From NCBI RefSeq assembly GCF_001314325.1, contig NZ_CP009429.1, forward strand, positions 248,501 to 312,500: DNA of 64,000 bases, in the 5' to 3' direction. The notes beneath the pieces are model-generated. The model had not been told where the DNA came from. It did not search any database and saw only the letters and a list, made by a program, of their open reading frames with translations. This document shows positions 8,892-18,929 of the stretch, in pieces. This DNA comes from Sphingopyxis macrogoltabida (lineage in GTDB: Bacteria > Pseudomonadota > Alphaproteobacteria > Sphingomonadales > Sphingomonadaceae). The translations under genes were made by a program, and so were the position numbers. The first letter of the stretch is position 1, and every line of letters begins with the position of its first letter.

Positions 8892-9871
8892 TGCGAGGCT
8901 GGCTGCCGGCGCTGGTTGCGCTGGCGCTGGCCGGCTGCGCAGCAAATCCCGCCGTCGAAGCGGTGCCCGCGCCGCGTGCCTATGCGCATGGCATCGGCGG
9001 CGCGACCTTCCTGATCGGCGGCAGTTTCGCGCCCGGCCGCTCGCCCGACGGCAACAGCCTGATCCTCTATGGTCCCGAGGGGGCGTTCGTGATCGACAGC
9101 GGCCGCCACGCCGAGCATCTCGCGCTGATCAAACAGGGACTGAGCGGGATCGGCATGACGCCCGTCGCGATCGTCAACACCCACTGGCATCTCGATCATA
9201 TCAGCGGCAATCCGGCGCTGAAGGCGGCGTTCCCGGACATCAAGGTCTATGGCACGTCGGCGATCGACGGGGCATTGACGGGTTTCCTTGCGGCAAGCGC
9301 CGCGTCGTCGCGCAAGGCGCTGGCCGAAGGCGCCGTCCCGGCGAGCGCGGTTGCGGATGTCGAGGGCGACCTTGCGACCATCGCGCGCGGCGCGGAACTG
9401 CGGCCCGACGTCGTGGTCGACGAGACGCGCGACGTGGCGATCGCCGGCCGGCCGCTGTCACTGCGCGTCGCGCACCATGCGGTGACGGAGCGCGACCTTT
9501 GGATCTACGACGCGGCCGAAAAGCGCGCGATCGTCGGCGACCTCGTGACCGTCCCCGTGCCCTTCCTCGACACTGCCTGTCCCGAGGGCTGGATGAAGGC
9601 GCTCGACGACGTGGCGGCGTCCGGCGCCGAGCAGATCGTTCCCGGGCACGGCCCGATCATGTCACTCGCGGATTTCGAGCAATGGAAGCGCGCCTTTGCC
9701 GATTTTATCGCTTGCGCGAAAGGGACGGGCGCGCTTGAGGCTTGTTCGGCGGGCTGGCTCGCCGGCGCTGCACGCTGGGCCGACGACGACCGGCCGCGAA
9801 CGAAGGCGATGGCGGATTATTATGGCGAGCTGGTGCGCTCGGGCAAACTGGATGGATATTGCAAGGCATGA
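8891..9871 (+). CDS. Metallo-beta-lactamase fold lipoprotein
   Basis: A 326-residue exported protein: a short signal peptide ends in the lipobox LAGCAAN (Cys ~17). The metallo-beta-lactamase motif VNTHWHLDHISGN (HxHxDH) lies near residue 97, followed by a metal-ligand region VPGHGPIM near 253. The family hydrolyses thioesters, lactones or other esters; sequence alone does not give the substrate, and resistance activity should not be assumed. Start TGATG overlaps the sdhB stop and the end overlaps the thioesterase start, so sdhB, this gene, the thioesterase and zapE look co-translated. Confidence 0.85.
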   Translation: MRGWLPALVALALAGCAANPAVEAVPAPRAYAHGIGGATFLIGGSFAPGRSPDGNSLILYGPEGAFVIDSGRHAEHLALIKQGLSGIGMTPVAIVNTHWHLDHISGNPALKAAFPDIKVYGTSAIDGALTGFLAASAASSRKALAEGAVPASAVADVEGDLATIARGAELRPDVVVDETRDVAIAGRPLSLRVAHHAVTERDLWIYDAAEKRAIVGDLVTVPVPFLDTACPEGWMKALDDVAASGAEQIVPGHGPIMSLADFEQWKRAFADFIACAKGTGALEACSAGWLAGAARWADDDRPRTKAMADYYGELVRSGKLDGYCKA

Positions 9872-10365
9872 ATGACGGGATCGAGGAACCGAAGCGCCGC
9901 GACAATTTCAGCGCCGAGGAACTGGCGGACGGATGGGTGAGCTGGAACCTCAAGGACCCGAGCCGTTTCAACGCCTTTATCGAGCCCCTGTCGGTGCGCG
10001 CCGAACCCGACACGTCCGACGGCCGCCCGCAGGCCCGTGTCCGCATGATCCCCGAACGCAAGCACAGCAATCTTGGCGATAATGTCCATGGCGCGGTAAC
10101 GCTGGCGCTCGTCGACATCGCGCTGTTCGCGGCGTCGCACCAGTTCGGTTCGTTGAATGCGGGCCATTCGGTGACGCTCGACCTGTCGACCCAGTTCGTC
10201 GGCGCGGGCAGGTTGGGCGAACCCCTCGACGCCGTGGTCGAACTGGTGCGCGAGACCGGCCGGCTGATCTTCCTGCGCGGGCTTGTCGTGCAGGGAGTGA
10301 ATGACGAGCATATCGTGCTGACCTTTGCGGGCACCATTCGCAAGGCGAGCAAGGATCGCGGCTGA
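9868..10365 (+). CDS. PaaI-family hotdog-fold thioesterase
   Basis: A 165-residue hotdog-fold protein. KHSNLGDNVHGAVTLALVDIALFAA around residues 66-90 is the PaaI signature (helix with the HGG/HGA motif and the following Asp), and VTLDLSTQFVG is the second strand pair. Family members hydrolyse acyl- or aryl-CoA thioesters. The ATG at 9868 overlaps the stop of the upstream lipoprotein, and the stop shares bases with the zapE start (TGATG). It is therefore a middle gene of the sdhB operon; the acyl-CoA handled is unknown. Confidence 0.85.
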   Translation: MNDGIEEPKRRDNFSAEELADGWVSWNLKDPSRFNAFIEPLSVRAEPDTSDGRPQARVRMIPERKHSNLGDNVHGAVTLALVDIALFAASHQFGSLNAGHSVTLDLSTQFVGAGRLGEPLDAVVELVRETGRLIFLRGLVVQGVNDEHIVLTFAGTIRKASKDRG

Positions 10366-11492
10366 TGTCGGTGCTCGCCGAATATGATGCGCTGGTCGCT
10401 GCGGGCGAACTCAGGCCCGACCCCGAACAGCGTGCCGCCGCAGAGCGGCTGAACCGGCTGCAGACCGAGCTTGAAGCATCGCCGCCGCGCGGCAGCCTGC
10501 TGTGGCGCCTGACCGGCCGCAAGCCCGAGGCGCCGCGCGGGGTCTATCTGTGGGGCTCGGTCGGGCGCGGCAAGTCGATGCTAATGGACCTGTTTTACGA
10601 AGCGCTGCACATCCAGCGCAAGAAGCGCGTCCATTTCCACGCCTTCATGCTCGACGTCCATGCGCGGATGCGCGAGGTGCGGAAGAGCGAGAGCGGCGAC
10701 CCGATTCCGCTCGTCGCCGACGCGCTGGTCGAAAATGTCCGCTGCCTCGCGTTCGACGAGATGGTGGTCAACAACAGCGCCGATGCGATGATCCTGTCGC
10801 GCCTGTTCACCGCGCTGATCGAGCGCGGCGTGACGGTGGTTGCGACTTCGAACCGGCCGCCGAAAGATCTGTACAAGGACGGGCTCAATCGCGAGCATTT
10901 CCTGCCCTTTATCGCGCTGGTCGAGGAGCGGCTGGATGTGATGGGCCTCAACGGTCCGACCGACTATCGCCGCGACCGGCTCGGCGATGGGGCGCGCTGG
11001 TTCGTACCCGCCGACGCGGAGGCGAGCGCAGCGCTGTCGGCCGCTTTCTTCCGTCTCACCGATTATCCGCCCGAAGATCGCTCCAAAGTGCCGACGCTCG
11101 ACCTCGACGTCGGCGGCGGACGGACGCTGCACGTGCCGAAGGCGCTCAAGGGCGTAGCGGTCTTCTCGTTCAAGCGGCTGTGCGGCGAGGCGCGCGGGGC
11201 GTCCGACTATCTCGCGGTCGCGCGGCATTTCCACACGGTGATCATCGTTGGCATCCCGCGTATGGGGCCCGAGAACCGCAACGAGGCGGCGCGCTTCGTC
11301 ACGCTGATCGATGCGCTTTACGAATATAAGGTCAAGCTGCTGGCGAGTGCGGCGGCGATGCCCGACGACCTTTATGTCGCGGGCGACGGGGCGTTCGAGT
11401 TCGAGCGCACGGCGAGCCGGTTGTCGGAAATGCAGTCCGACGATTATCTTGCGTTAGGCCACGGACCCGCCGATGGCGCGTTCGAGGTTTGA
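10365..11492 (+). CDS. zapE: Cell division protein ZapE (AFG1-like ATPase)
   Basis: A 375-residue AAA-type ATPase of the AFG1/ZapE family. Walker A is LWGSVGRGKSMLMDLFYEAL near residue 61, Walker B is LAFDEMVVNN near 127, and an arginine-rich sensor region follows (ATSNRPP). ZapE binds FtsZ and is needed under stress-condition division in Escherichia coli; the mitochondrial homologue acts in respiratory-chain quality control, which makes its coupling to sdhB suggestive. The final 34 bases of coding sequence and stop region (11454-11487) recur as an exact inverted copy at 11689-11722. Confidence 0.93.
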   Translation: MSVLAEYDALVAAGELRPDPEQRAAAERLNRLQTELEASPPRGSLLWRLTGRKPEAPRGVYLWGSVGRGKSMLMDLFYEALHIQRKKRVHFHAFMLDVHARMREVRKSESGDPIPLVADALVENVRCLAFDEMVVNNSADAMILSRLFTALIERGVTVVATSNRPPKDLYKDGLNREHFLPFIALVEERLDVMGLNGPTDYRRDRLGDGARWFVPADAEASAALSAAFFRLTDYPPEDRSKVPTLDLDVGGGRTLHVPKALKGVAVFSFKRLCGEARGASDYLAVARHFHTVIIVGIPRMGPENRNEAARFVTLIDALYEYKVKLLASAAAMPDDLYVAGDGAFEFERTASRLSEMQSDDYLALGHGPADGAFEV

Positions 11493-11722
11493 AGCGATTT
11501 TGCTCAGGGCAAGGAAGCAAGACGAAGGCATATGAAAATATTCCGAGGCTTGCTGACGCGGCCATGGGCAAAATCGATCAAATCCCGCAGGGACGTCAAA
11601 TGGCTTCGATCTTGGGCCCGTGCGGCCTTGCGGGTAGCGATGCTACCCGCGGCGTCCACCCGAACCCAATATCTTCGCCATTTCGACGCCTCGAACGCGC
11701 CATCGGCGGGTCCGTGGCCTAA
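11454..11722. repeat. 34-bp perfect inverted repeat spanning zapE end and deacetylase stop
   Basis: Arm 1 (11454-11487) starts TTAGGCCACGGACCCGCCGA and ends GTTCGAGG inside the last codons of zapE. Arm 2 (11689-11722) is its exact reverse complement and ends on the TAG stop of the convergent deacetylase gene. The arms are 201 bases apart. The sequence between has no convincing gene (a plus frame from 11532 and a minus frame are open but unrecognised). The arrangement looks like an inverted duplication of the zapE 3' end. Confidence 0.9.
11630..11650. terminator. Perfect 9-bp hairpin between convergent genes
   Basis: GCGGGTAGC-GAT-GCTACCCGC is a perfect stem with a three-base loop, lying between the ends of convergent zapE and the deacetylase gene, inside the 34-bp inverted repeat. 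No T-run follows on either strand, so a bidirectional terminator is plausible but not clear. Confidence 0.45.
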
Positions 11723-12762
11723 GCCACGGCCAGGAGGATGCCGCCTAGGATCTTGCCCCAGCGCGAGGAATTGAGCGTCACGGAGACGACATCGCGGACA
11801 TAGCGGACTTCGTGTGCGAGATGCCCGACGCCCTGTTCGATTTTCCGGCGCAGCGTGCGCAGCGGTTTGGGCGCCGCGATACCGATCCGTCCCGGGCGCG
11901 CGGGCGGGGCAGGCAGCGTTGCCAGACCGCCGCTCGTCACCCGCGCGTCGTCCGCGACGGCGCGGCACAGCGCCTCCATGCGGGCGACGGCGAGATGGTT
12001 CGGCACCTCGCGGTCGCGGCTCAGCAATTCGAAACTGTGGCTGAACGCCGAAAACTGGATCGCGCCGCTCGCCGCGCTATGGTCGAGCGCGTCGCGCATC
12101 TCCTGTTCGGACATCGCGCAAAGCTGGGCCGGGCGGAAACTGTTGGCGCGGTCCATCAGCCCGCTGACCGGAACCTCGACGACGCCCAAATGTTCGCGCA
12201 TGCCAAGATTGCCTGCATCGAGCGAAATGGCGCAGCCGTGGGCGAGATAGGCGCCGTTGAAGCTGCTGTCGAAACGAAAGCCCAGCGCTGCGAGCGCGCG
12301 GAGCGTGTCGTCGTTGGCGCCGAAATTGCCGGCGCGAAACGCGGTCGGGCGCGGCGCGCCCGCCCCGACCAATATATCGCGGGCAAAGCCGATCAGCTTT
12401 TTCTGCGCCGCCAGCGGGAAATCGCCGATATTGCGCCCGGTGAGGTGGCCGGCCGGGTTGAACGTCGCGAATTTCAGCCACTCGGTGTGGATATGAAGCT
12501 GTACCTCGTGGCCGCGGCGGACGATCGGCTGGACTATCGCGTCGATGATTTCGGGGCCGTAAACCAGCGCGGGCATCGGATCGACGAAATAGACCCCGGT
12601 CAGGCCATGGCGATCGAGCATGTCCATCTGGAAATGGATCCCGAAATCGCCGTCGCGGCAGCGGCCGAGGATCGAGCTTTCGAAATTGGCGCGCGCATCG
12701 GCACCCCGTTGATAGAGGCGCGCCGACAATTCGGTGTCGAAGCTGATGATGGCCCGCGTCAT
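11719..12762 (-). CDS. Polysaccharide deacetylase-like (CE4 fold) protein
   Basis: A 347-residue protein with the NodB/CE4 layout: IISFDTEL near residue 5 (catalytic Asp region), LHIHTEW near 92 (metal HxH, a variant of the usual HxxxH) and FRAGNFGAN near 141. A basic C-terminal tail (residues ~295-347) ends in a short hydrophobic patch, perhaps membrane-associated. Family enzymes remove acetyl groups from glycans or peptidoglycan. It is convergent with zapE. The stop codon lies in the second arm of the 34-bp inverted repeat, so its C-terminus may have been altered by that event. Confidence 0.7.
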   Translation of the reverse strand: MTRAIISFDTELSARLYQRGADARANFESSILGRCRDGDFGIHFQMDMLDRHGLTGVYFVDPMPALVYGPEIIDAIVQPIVRRGHEVQLHIHTEWLKFATFNPAGHLTGRNIGDFPLAAQKKLIGFARDILVGAGAPRPTAFRAGNFGANDDTLRALAALGFRFDSSFNGAYLAHGCAISLDAGNLGMREHLGVVEVPVSGLMDRANSFRPAQLCAMSEQEMRDALDHSAASGAIQFSAFSHSFELLSRDREVPNHLAVARMEALCRAVADDARVTSGGLATLPAPPARPGRIGIAAPKPLRTLRRKIEQGVGHLAHEVRYVRDVVSVTLNSSRWGKILGGILLAVA

Positions 12763-12833
12763 GGCAGCAAGCCTAGCCGCAGCGGGGTATAGGTACGGTT
12801 AATCGGCTGCTGTGGCGATGCCGGCCGGGCTGG

Positions 12834-13385
12834 TCAGAAGCGGAAACTGACATCGACCCCGGCCCCCTTGGTGTCGCCCCACGGAAAAATCTGCACCCGT
12901 TCGTTCGCTTTGCTGGTGATGAGATGCCCGGTCGCCGTCCCGATCGCCGCGCCGACGAGCACGTCGCCGACGCGGTGCTTTTTCGCCTCGACGCGCGACA
13001 GGCCGACGAACGAGGCGACGAGATAGGCGGGCAGCCCGGCTTCCCAGCCATGGCGGTTGTGAAGCGTCGCGGCGGCGGCAAAGCTCGTCGAGGTGTGCCC
13101 CGAAGGAAAGCTCTTGTTGTCGCTGCCGTCGGGGCGGCGCGAGGGGAAGGCTTCCTTCATTCCCTGCGTGATCAGCATCGTGCCGCCGATGCTGCCGCCG
13201 GCCTGCAACACGCCCTCCCAGTCGCCTTCGACCGCCGGCACCGCGAAGGCGGCGACGACGAGCGCATTTTTGGCGATCGTACCGGCGTCGTCCCAGCCGT
13301 CTTCGCTGGCGCGGACCGGCGCGGCGAGGCCGAGCGACAGTGCGATCGCGAACACGGGAACAAAGCGCGGCGAGATTTGTTTCAT
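12834..13385 (-). CDS. Exported PAP2-family phosphatase
   Basis: A 183-residue protein with a cleavable signal peptide (MKQISPRFVPVFAIALSLGLAAPVRA). The acid-phosphatase motifs are present: a Lys/Arg-rich region with RRPDGSDN, then FPSGHTSTSF near residue 96, and SRVEAKKHRVGDVLVG near 133, together the K(x)RP/PSGH/SRxxxxxHxxxD triad of PAP2 enzymes. A likely periplasmic or membrane-face phosphatase of lipid or undecaprenyl phosphates. The start at 13385 gives the signal peptide; the longer frame to 13451 does not. It is divergent from mdh. Confidence 0.85.
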   Translation of the reverse strand: MKQISPRFVPVFAIALSLGLAAPVRASEDGWDDAGTIAKNALVVAAFAVPAVEGDWEGVLQAGGSIGGTMLITQGMKEAFPSRRPDGSDNKSFPSGHTSTSFAAAATLHNRHGWEAGLPAYLVASFVGLSRVEAKKHRVGDVLVGAAIGTATGHLITSKANERVQIFPWGDTKGAGVDVSFRF

Positions 13386-14630
<1,245 letters not shown>

Positions 14631-15036
14631 ATTGATTGGTGGGGCCTCTACGTTGCGCTGGGGAAGAAGAACTTTGAGCAGTCAATGTATCTTGAGAACC
14701 AGCGCAGAGGGCCTGTGTCAGGCGCTCGCCTGCGAAATGTTCCCGGCGTTTAAATCGTGGTTCGACTCGCACCCGGAATTGCGTCCCTTCAATGGACCAT
14801 TTCCAGATATTGCCACGACGAGACTGACAACTATCCCAATGCATTACAAACGCCCAAGCAAGCTTGCGCCATTTGGATTTACGGCAGAGATTCCAGCGGA
14901 AATTACAGATAATTACCCCGAAATCCGACTTTCTTGCACAGGTGAGATGGGCGGTACGTCCGGCAATCACCTTAGCGAGATCATGTTTAACGGCGAGTCT
15001 CGGACTCCCAACTCTAACGAGAATTGGACCTTCTGA
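14631..15036. other. Low-GC spacer between mdh and sucD
   Basis: About 400 bases without a recognisable gene, placed where sucC often lies in related genomes. Base use is clearly less GC-rich than the flanks. A plus-strand frame is open through most of it and ends immediately before the sucD ATG (listed separately). No sucC remnant, tRNA, transposase or repeat could be recognised. Confidence 0.6.
14738..15036 (+). CDS. Small unrecognised ORF abutting sucD
   Basis: Possible 99-residue product beginning MFPAFKSWFDSHPELRPF and ending in the TGA directly before the sucD ATG. The frame is open further upstream into the antisense/alternate frame of mdh, so a start is not fixed and no ribosome binding site is evident. 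Codon choice (many A/T third positions: AAA, ATT, TTT, ACA) is unlike its neighbours. I do not recognise the protein. It may be a decayed or foreign fragment, or a leader ORF coupled to sucD. Confidence 0.2.
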
Positions 15037-15927
15037 ATGAGCATTCTCATCGACAAGAATACCAAGGTCATCACGCAAGGGATGACCGGTGCCACCGGCA
15101 CCTTCCACACCGAACAGGCGCTCGCCTATGGCACGCAGATGGTCGGTGGCGTGACGCCGGGCAAGGGCGGCACGACGCATATCGGCCTGCCGATGTTCAA
15201 CACCGTCGAAGAAGCCAAGCATGCGACCGGCGCGACCGCGTCGGTCATCTATGTGCCGCCGCCGTTCGCCGCCGACTCGATCCTCGAGGCGATCGACGCC
15301 GAGGTCGAGCTGATCGTCGCGATCACCGAAGGCATTCCGGTGCTCGACATGGTCAAGGTGAAGCGCGCGCTGTCGGGTTCGAAGTCGCGGCTGATCGGCC
15401 CGAACTGCCCCGGCGTGCTGACACCCGACGAGTGCAAGATCGGCATCATGCCCGGCAACATCTTCAAGAAGGGCAGCGTCGGCGTCGTCTCGCGCTCGGG
15501 CACGCTGACCTATGAAGCGGTGTTCCAGACCTCGAACGTCGGGCTTGGCCAGACGACCGCGGTCGGCATCGGCGGCGATCCGGTCAACGGCACCAACTTC
15601 ATCGACGTGCTCGAACTCTTCCTCGCCGACGAAGCGACCAAGTCGATCATCATGATCGGCGAAATCGGCGGCGATGCCGAGGAACAGGCCGCCCAGTTCC
15701 TGATCGACGAAGCCAAGCGCGGCCGCAAAAAGCCGATGGCCGGCTTCATCGCGGGCCGCACCGCGCCTCCGGGCCGCCGCATGGGCCACGCCGGCGCGAT
15801 CGTGTCGGGCGGCAAGGGCGACGCCGAAAGCAAGATCGCGGCGATGGAAGCCGCCGGCATCAAGGTGTCGGCGAGCCCGTCCGAACTCGGCACGACGCTC
15901 GCCGAAGTGCTCAAGGAACGCGTCTGA
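15037..15927 (+). CDS. sucD: Succinate-CoA ligase (ADP-forming) subunit alpha
   Basis: A 296-residue SucD. It catalyses the substrate-level phosphorylation step of the TCA cycle with the beta subunit SucC. The CoA-binding fold starts with [16 protein letters not shown], the loop PNCPGVL is present near residue 123, and the phospho-His lies in [13 protein letters not shown] near 249. The ATG follows directly on the TGA of a low-GC ORF, without a clear ribosome binding site. sucC is absent from the window although the alpha subunit needs it, so sucC must be elsewhere. A GC-rich hairpin follows the gene. Confidence 0.96.
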   Translation: MSILIDKNTKVITQGMTGATGTFHTEQALAYGTQMVGGVTPGKGGTTHIGLPMFNTVEEAKHATGATASVIYVPPPFAADSILEAIDAEVELIVAITEGIPVLDMVKVKRALSGSKSRLIGPNCPGVLTPDECKIGIMPGNIFKKGSVGVVSRSGTLTYEAVFQTSNVGLGQTTAVGIGGDPVNGTNFIDVLELFLADEATKSIIMIGEIGGDAEEQAAQFLIDEAKRGRKKPMAGFIAGRTAPPGRRMGHAGAIVSGGKGDAESKIAAMEAAGIKVSASPSELGTTLAEVLKERV

Positions 15928-15933
15928 GCAGGC

Positions 15934-15962
15934 GGCCTGCCGGCGCGATTTGCCGGCGGGCC
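15934..15962 (+). terminator. GC-rich hairpin after sucD
   Basis: GGCCtGCCGGC-GCGATTT-GCCGGCgGGCC folds into a strong stem in the 84-base gap between sucD and sucA. It lacks a T-run, so it is more likely an RNA-stability or attenuation element within the suc operon than a full terminator. Confidence 0.45.
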
Positions 15963-16011
15963 TCCGCTCCCCATATATGATGACAACCCTTTCCTCCCCG
16001 TGGAAAAGCAG

Positions 16012-18834
16012 ATGAACCTCGAACGACAAAGCTTCGACATCGACGAGCCGCAGGCCGGCCCGAGCTGGGCACCGAAGAACTGGCCGAGTATCGACAGCGA
16101 CGACCTGACCGCCGCGCTCGATCCGCAGCAGATGCAGGTCGCGGTGAAAGCCGCCGCCGCGAAAGCCGGCGCCCCGCTGTCGAACGCTGAAGTCGAGCGC
16201 GCCGCCGATGATTCGATCCGTGCGATGATGCTGATCCGTACCTACCGCGTGCGCGGGCATCTTGCCGCCAACCTCGATCCGCTGGGGCTCAGCCAGCGCG
16301 AACTGCCCGCCGACCTCACCCCCGAATATCACGGCTTCGCAGGCGCCGATCAGGATCGTCCGGTGTGGCTCGGCGGTACGCTCGGCCTCGAACGCGCGAG
16401 TGTGCGCGAGGTCGTGGCGATCCTGCGCGCCAATTATTGCGGCAATGTCGGCCTCGAATATATGCATATCGCCGACATCGAGGAGCGCCAGTTCCTGCAG
16501 GAGCGGATGGAAGGCGCCGACAAGATCATCGAATTTTCAGTCGAAGGCAAACGCGCCATCCTGAACAAGGTGATCGAGGCCGAGGAGTGGGAGAAATTCC
16601 TCGCGCGCAAATATGTCGGCACCAAGCGCTTCGGCCTCGATGGCGGCGAATCGATGATCCCGGCGATGGAATCGATCATCAAATATGGCGGCCAGTACGG
16701 CGTCAAAGAGATCGTCTATGGCATGGCGCATCGCGGCCGGCTCAACATGCTCGCCAACGTGCTCGCCAAGCCGTACCAGGTGATCTTCCACGAATTTTCG
16801 GGCGGCAGCGCCAACCCCGACGATGTCGGCGGGTCGGGCGACGTCAAATATCACCTCGGCACCTCGACCGACCGCGAGTTCGACGGCATTTCGGTGCATA
16901 TGTCGCTGGTTCCGAACCCCTCGCATCTCGAGGCGGTCGATCCGGTCGTGCTCGGCAAGGTGCGGGCGCAGCAAGTGGCGCGCGGCGACCTGACCGAACA
17001 TGCGCAGGTGCTGCCGGTGCTGATCCACGGCGACGCGGCCTTCGCGGGGCAGGGGATCGTCTGGGAATGCCTCGGCTTCTCTGGGATCCGCGGCTACAAC
17101 ACCGGCGGCTGCATCCACTTCATCGTCAACAACCAGATCGGCTTTACGACCAGCCCGCAGTTCGCGCGCTCGTCGCCCTATCCGTCGGACGTCGCGAAGG
17201 GCGTGATGGCGCCGATCCTGCACGTCAACGGCGACGATCCCGAAGCGGTCACCTTCGCCTGCAAGCTGGCGATCGACTTCCGCCAGCGCTTCAAACGCGA
17301 CGTCGTGATCGACATGTGGTGCTATCGCCGTTTCGGCCATAACGAGGGCGACGAGCCTTCGTTCACCCAGCCGCTGATGTACGCCAGCATTCGCCAGCAT
17401 CCGCCGGTGTCGCAGCTTTGCGCGGCGAAACTCGAAGCCGAGGGCGTGATCGACGCCGGCTGGGCCGACGCGCACCGCGCCGAGTTCGTGGCGCGGCTGG
17501 AAGGCGATTTCGAGGCAGCAAAGAGCTACAAGCCGAACAAGGCCGACTGGTTCGCCGGGCGCTGGTCGGGGCTGCACTCGCCCGCCGATCCCGAGAATGC
17601 GCGCCGCAACATCGCGACCGGCGTGTCGGACAAATTGTTCGATTCGATCGGCCGCACGCTGACGACGATCCCCGGCGACCTCGAGGTGCACAAGACGCTG
17701 CGCCGCGTCATCGACGCGCGGGCGGCGATGTTCGCCGACAAGAGCGACGATGAAGTCTTCGACTGGGCGACCGCCGAAAGCCTCGCTTTCGGGACCTTGC
17801 TCAGCGAGGGTTATCAGGTCCGCCTGTCGGGTCAGGATTCGGGGCGCGGCACCTTCAGCCAGCGCCACGCCGTCTGGGTCGATCAGAAGGACGAGCATAA
17901 ATATATCCCGCTGACGACCGTCCCGCACGGCCGGTTCGAGGTGCTCGACAGCCCGCTCTCCGAATATGGCGTGCTCGGTTTCGAATATGGCTATGCGATG
18001 GCCGACCCGAAGAGCCTGGTGCTCTGGGAAGCGCAGTTCGGCGATTTCGCCAACGGCGCGCAGATCATGATCGACCAGTTCATCGCGTCGGGCGAAGCCA
18101 AGTGGCTGCGCGCCAACGGCCTCGTGCTGCTGCTCCCGCATGGTTATGAAGGGCAGGGCCCCGAACATAGCTCGGCGCGTCTCGAGCGCTTCCTCCAGCT
18201 CTGCGCGGGCGACAATATCCAAGTGTGCAATATTTCGACGCCGTCGAACTATTTCCACGTCCTGCGCCGCCAGATGCTGCGCCCGTTCCGCAAGCCGCTG
18301 ATCATCATGACGCCGAAGTCGCTGCTGCGTCACAAGCTGGCGGTGTCGCAGCGTTCGGATTTCATCGGCGAGGCGCATTTCCGCCGCATCATGTCCGACC
18401 GCACGCCGCCCGAGGACAAGGCGATCAAGCGGGTCGTGCTCTGTTCGGGCAAGGTCGGTTACGACCTGATGGAGGCGCGCGATGCTGCGGGGCTGACCGA
18501 CACGACGGTGATCCGCATCGAGCAGCTCTATCCCTTCCCGGGCGAGCCGCTCGCGATCCGGCTGAAGCGCATGCCGAACCTCGAAGAGGTGGTGTGGGCG
18601 CAGGAAGAACCGCGCAACAACGGTAGCTGGTTCTTCGTCAACGAACTGATCGAGGACGCACTGACCGAGGCGGGGCACAAGGGCATGCGTCCGCGTTATG
18701 CCGGGCGCGCTGCCGCCGCGTCGCCCGCGACGGGGCTGATGAGCCGCCACCAGACCGAACAGTCGGCGCTCGTCGCCGATGCGCTCGGCCTTTCGGTCCG
18801 TGCCGAAATCCGCCGCGCCAAGAACAAAGCATAG
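16012..18834 (+). CDS. sucA: 2-oxoglutarate dehydrogenase E1 component
   Basis: A 940-residue thiamine-diphosphate-dependent E1 that decarboxylates 2-oxoglutarate and hands the succinyl group to the lipoyl arm of SucB. The E1 landmarks are present: [10 protein letters not shown] near residue 241, the ThDP motif region [10 protein letters not shown] near 404, [10 protein letters not shown] near 443 and the transketolase-type pyrimidine domain from ~600 ([35 protein letters not shown]). ATG at 16012 has GGAAAAG upstream; GTG at 16000 is the alternative. Length is typical of alphaproteobacterial OdhA. Confidence 0.97.
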   Translation: MNLERQSFDIDEPQAGPSWAPKNWPSIDSDDLTAALDPQQMQVAVKAAAAKAGAPLSNAEVERAADDSIRAMMLIRTYRVRGHLAANLDPLGLSQRELPADLTPEYHGFAGADQDRPVWLGGTLGLERASVREVVAILRANYCGNVGLEYMHIADIEERQFLQERMEGADKIIEFSVEGKRAILNKVIEAEEWEKFLARKYVGTKRFGLDGGESMIPAMESIIKYGGQYGVKEIVYGMAHRGRLNMLANVLAKPYQVIFHEFSGGSANPDDVGGSGDVKYHLGTSTDREFDGISVHMSLVPNPSHLEAVDPVVLGKVRAQQVARGDLTEHAQVLPVLIHGDAAFAGQGIVWECLGFSGIRGYNTGGCIHFIVNNQIGFTTSPQFARSSPYPSDVAKGVMAPILHVNGDDPEAVTFACKLAIDFRQRFKRDVVIDMWCYRRFGHNEGDEPSFTQPLMYASIRQHPPVSQLCAAKLEAEGVIDAGWADAHRAEFVARLEGDFEAAKSYKPNKADWFAGRWSGLHSPADPENARRNIATGVSDKLFDSIGRTLTTIPGDLEVHKTLRRVIDARAAMFADKSDDEVFDWATAESLAFGTLLSEGYQVRLSGQDSGRGTFSQRHAVWVDQKDEHKYIPLTTVPHGRFEVLDSPLSEYGVLGFEYGYAMADPKSLVLWEAQFGDFANGAQIMIDQFIASGEAKWLRANGLVLLLPHGYEGQGPEHSSARLERFLQLCAGDNIQVCNISTPSNYFHVLRRQMLRPFRKPLIIMTPKSLLRHKLAVSQRSDFIGEAHFRRIMSDRTPPEDKAIKRVVLCSGKVGYDLMEARDAAGLTDTTVIRIEQLYPFPGEPLAIRLKRMPNLEEVVWAQEEPRNNGSWFFVNELIEDALTEAGHKGMRPRYAGRAAAASPATGLMSRHQTEQSALVADALGLSVRAEIRRAKNKA

Positions 18835-18848
18835 GTTTTTTAGGTGTG

Positions 18849-18910
18849 CCCCTGCGAAGGCAGGGGCCCATCTCCGACCGTTTGATGATGGACCCCTGCC
18901 TTCGCAGGGG
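18849..18910. repeat. Paired palindromic repeat in the sucA-sucB gap
   Basis: CCCCTGCGAAGGCAGGGG at 18849-18866 and its reverse complement CCCCTGCCTTCGCAGGGG at 18893-18910 are separated by 26 bases. Each arm is itself a short hairpin. It is a sphingomonad-type dispersed repeat, here lodged inside the suc operon, where it could act as an RNA stem between the two genes. Confidence 0.85.
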
Positions 18911-18929
18911 TACGGAAAGAGAAGAGACG

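Noticed and set aside
14750..14785. TTCGA-containing stretch resembling a tRNA T-arm
   Set aside because: The stem pairing fails and no acceptor or anticodon arm could be drawn nearby.
16537..18750. 737-codon minus-strand frame antisense to sucA
   Set aside because: Pure shadow of sucA: Arg/His-rich composition, no motif, and sucA is certain.
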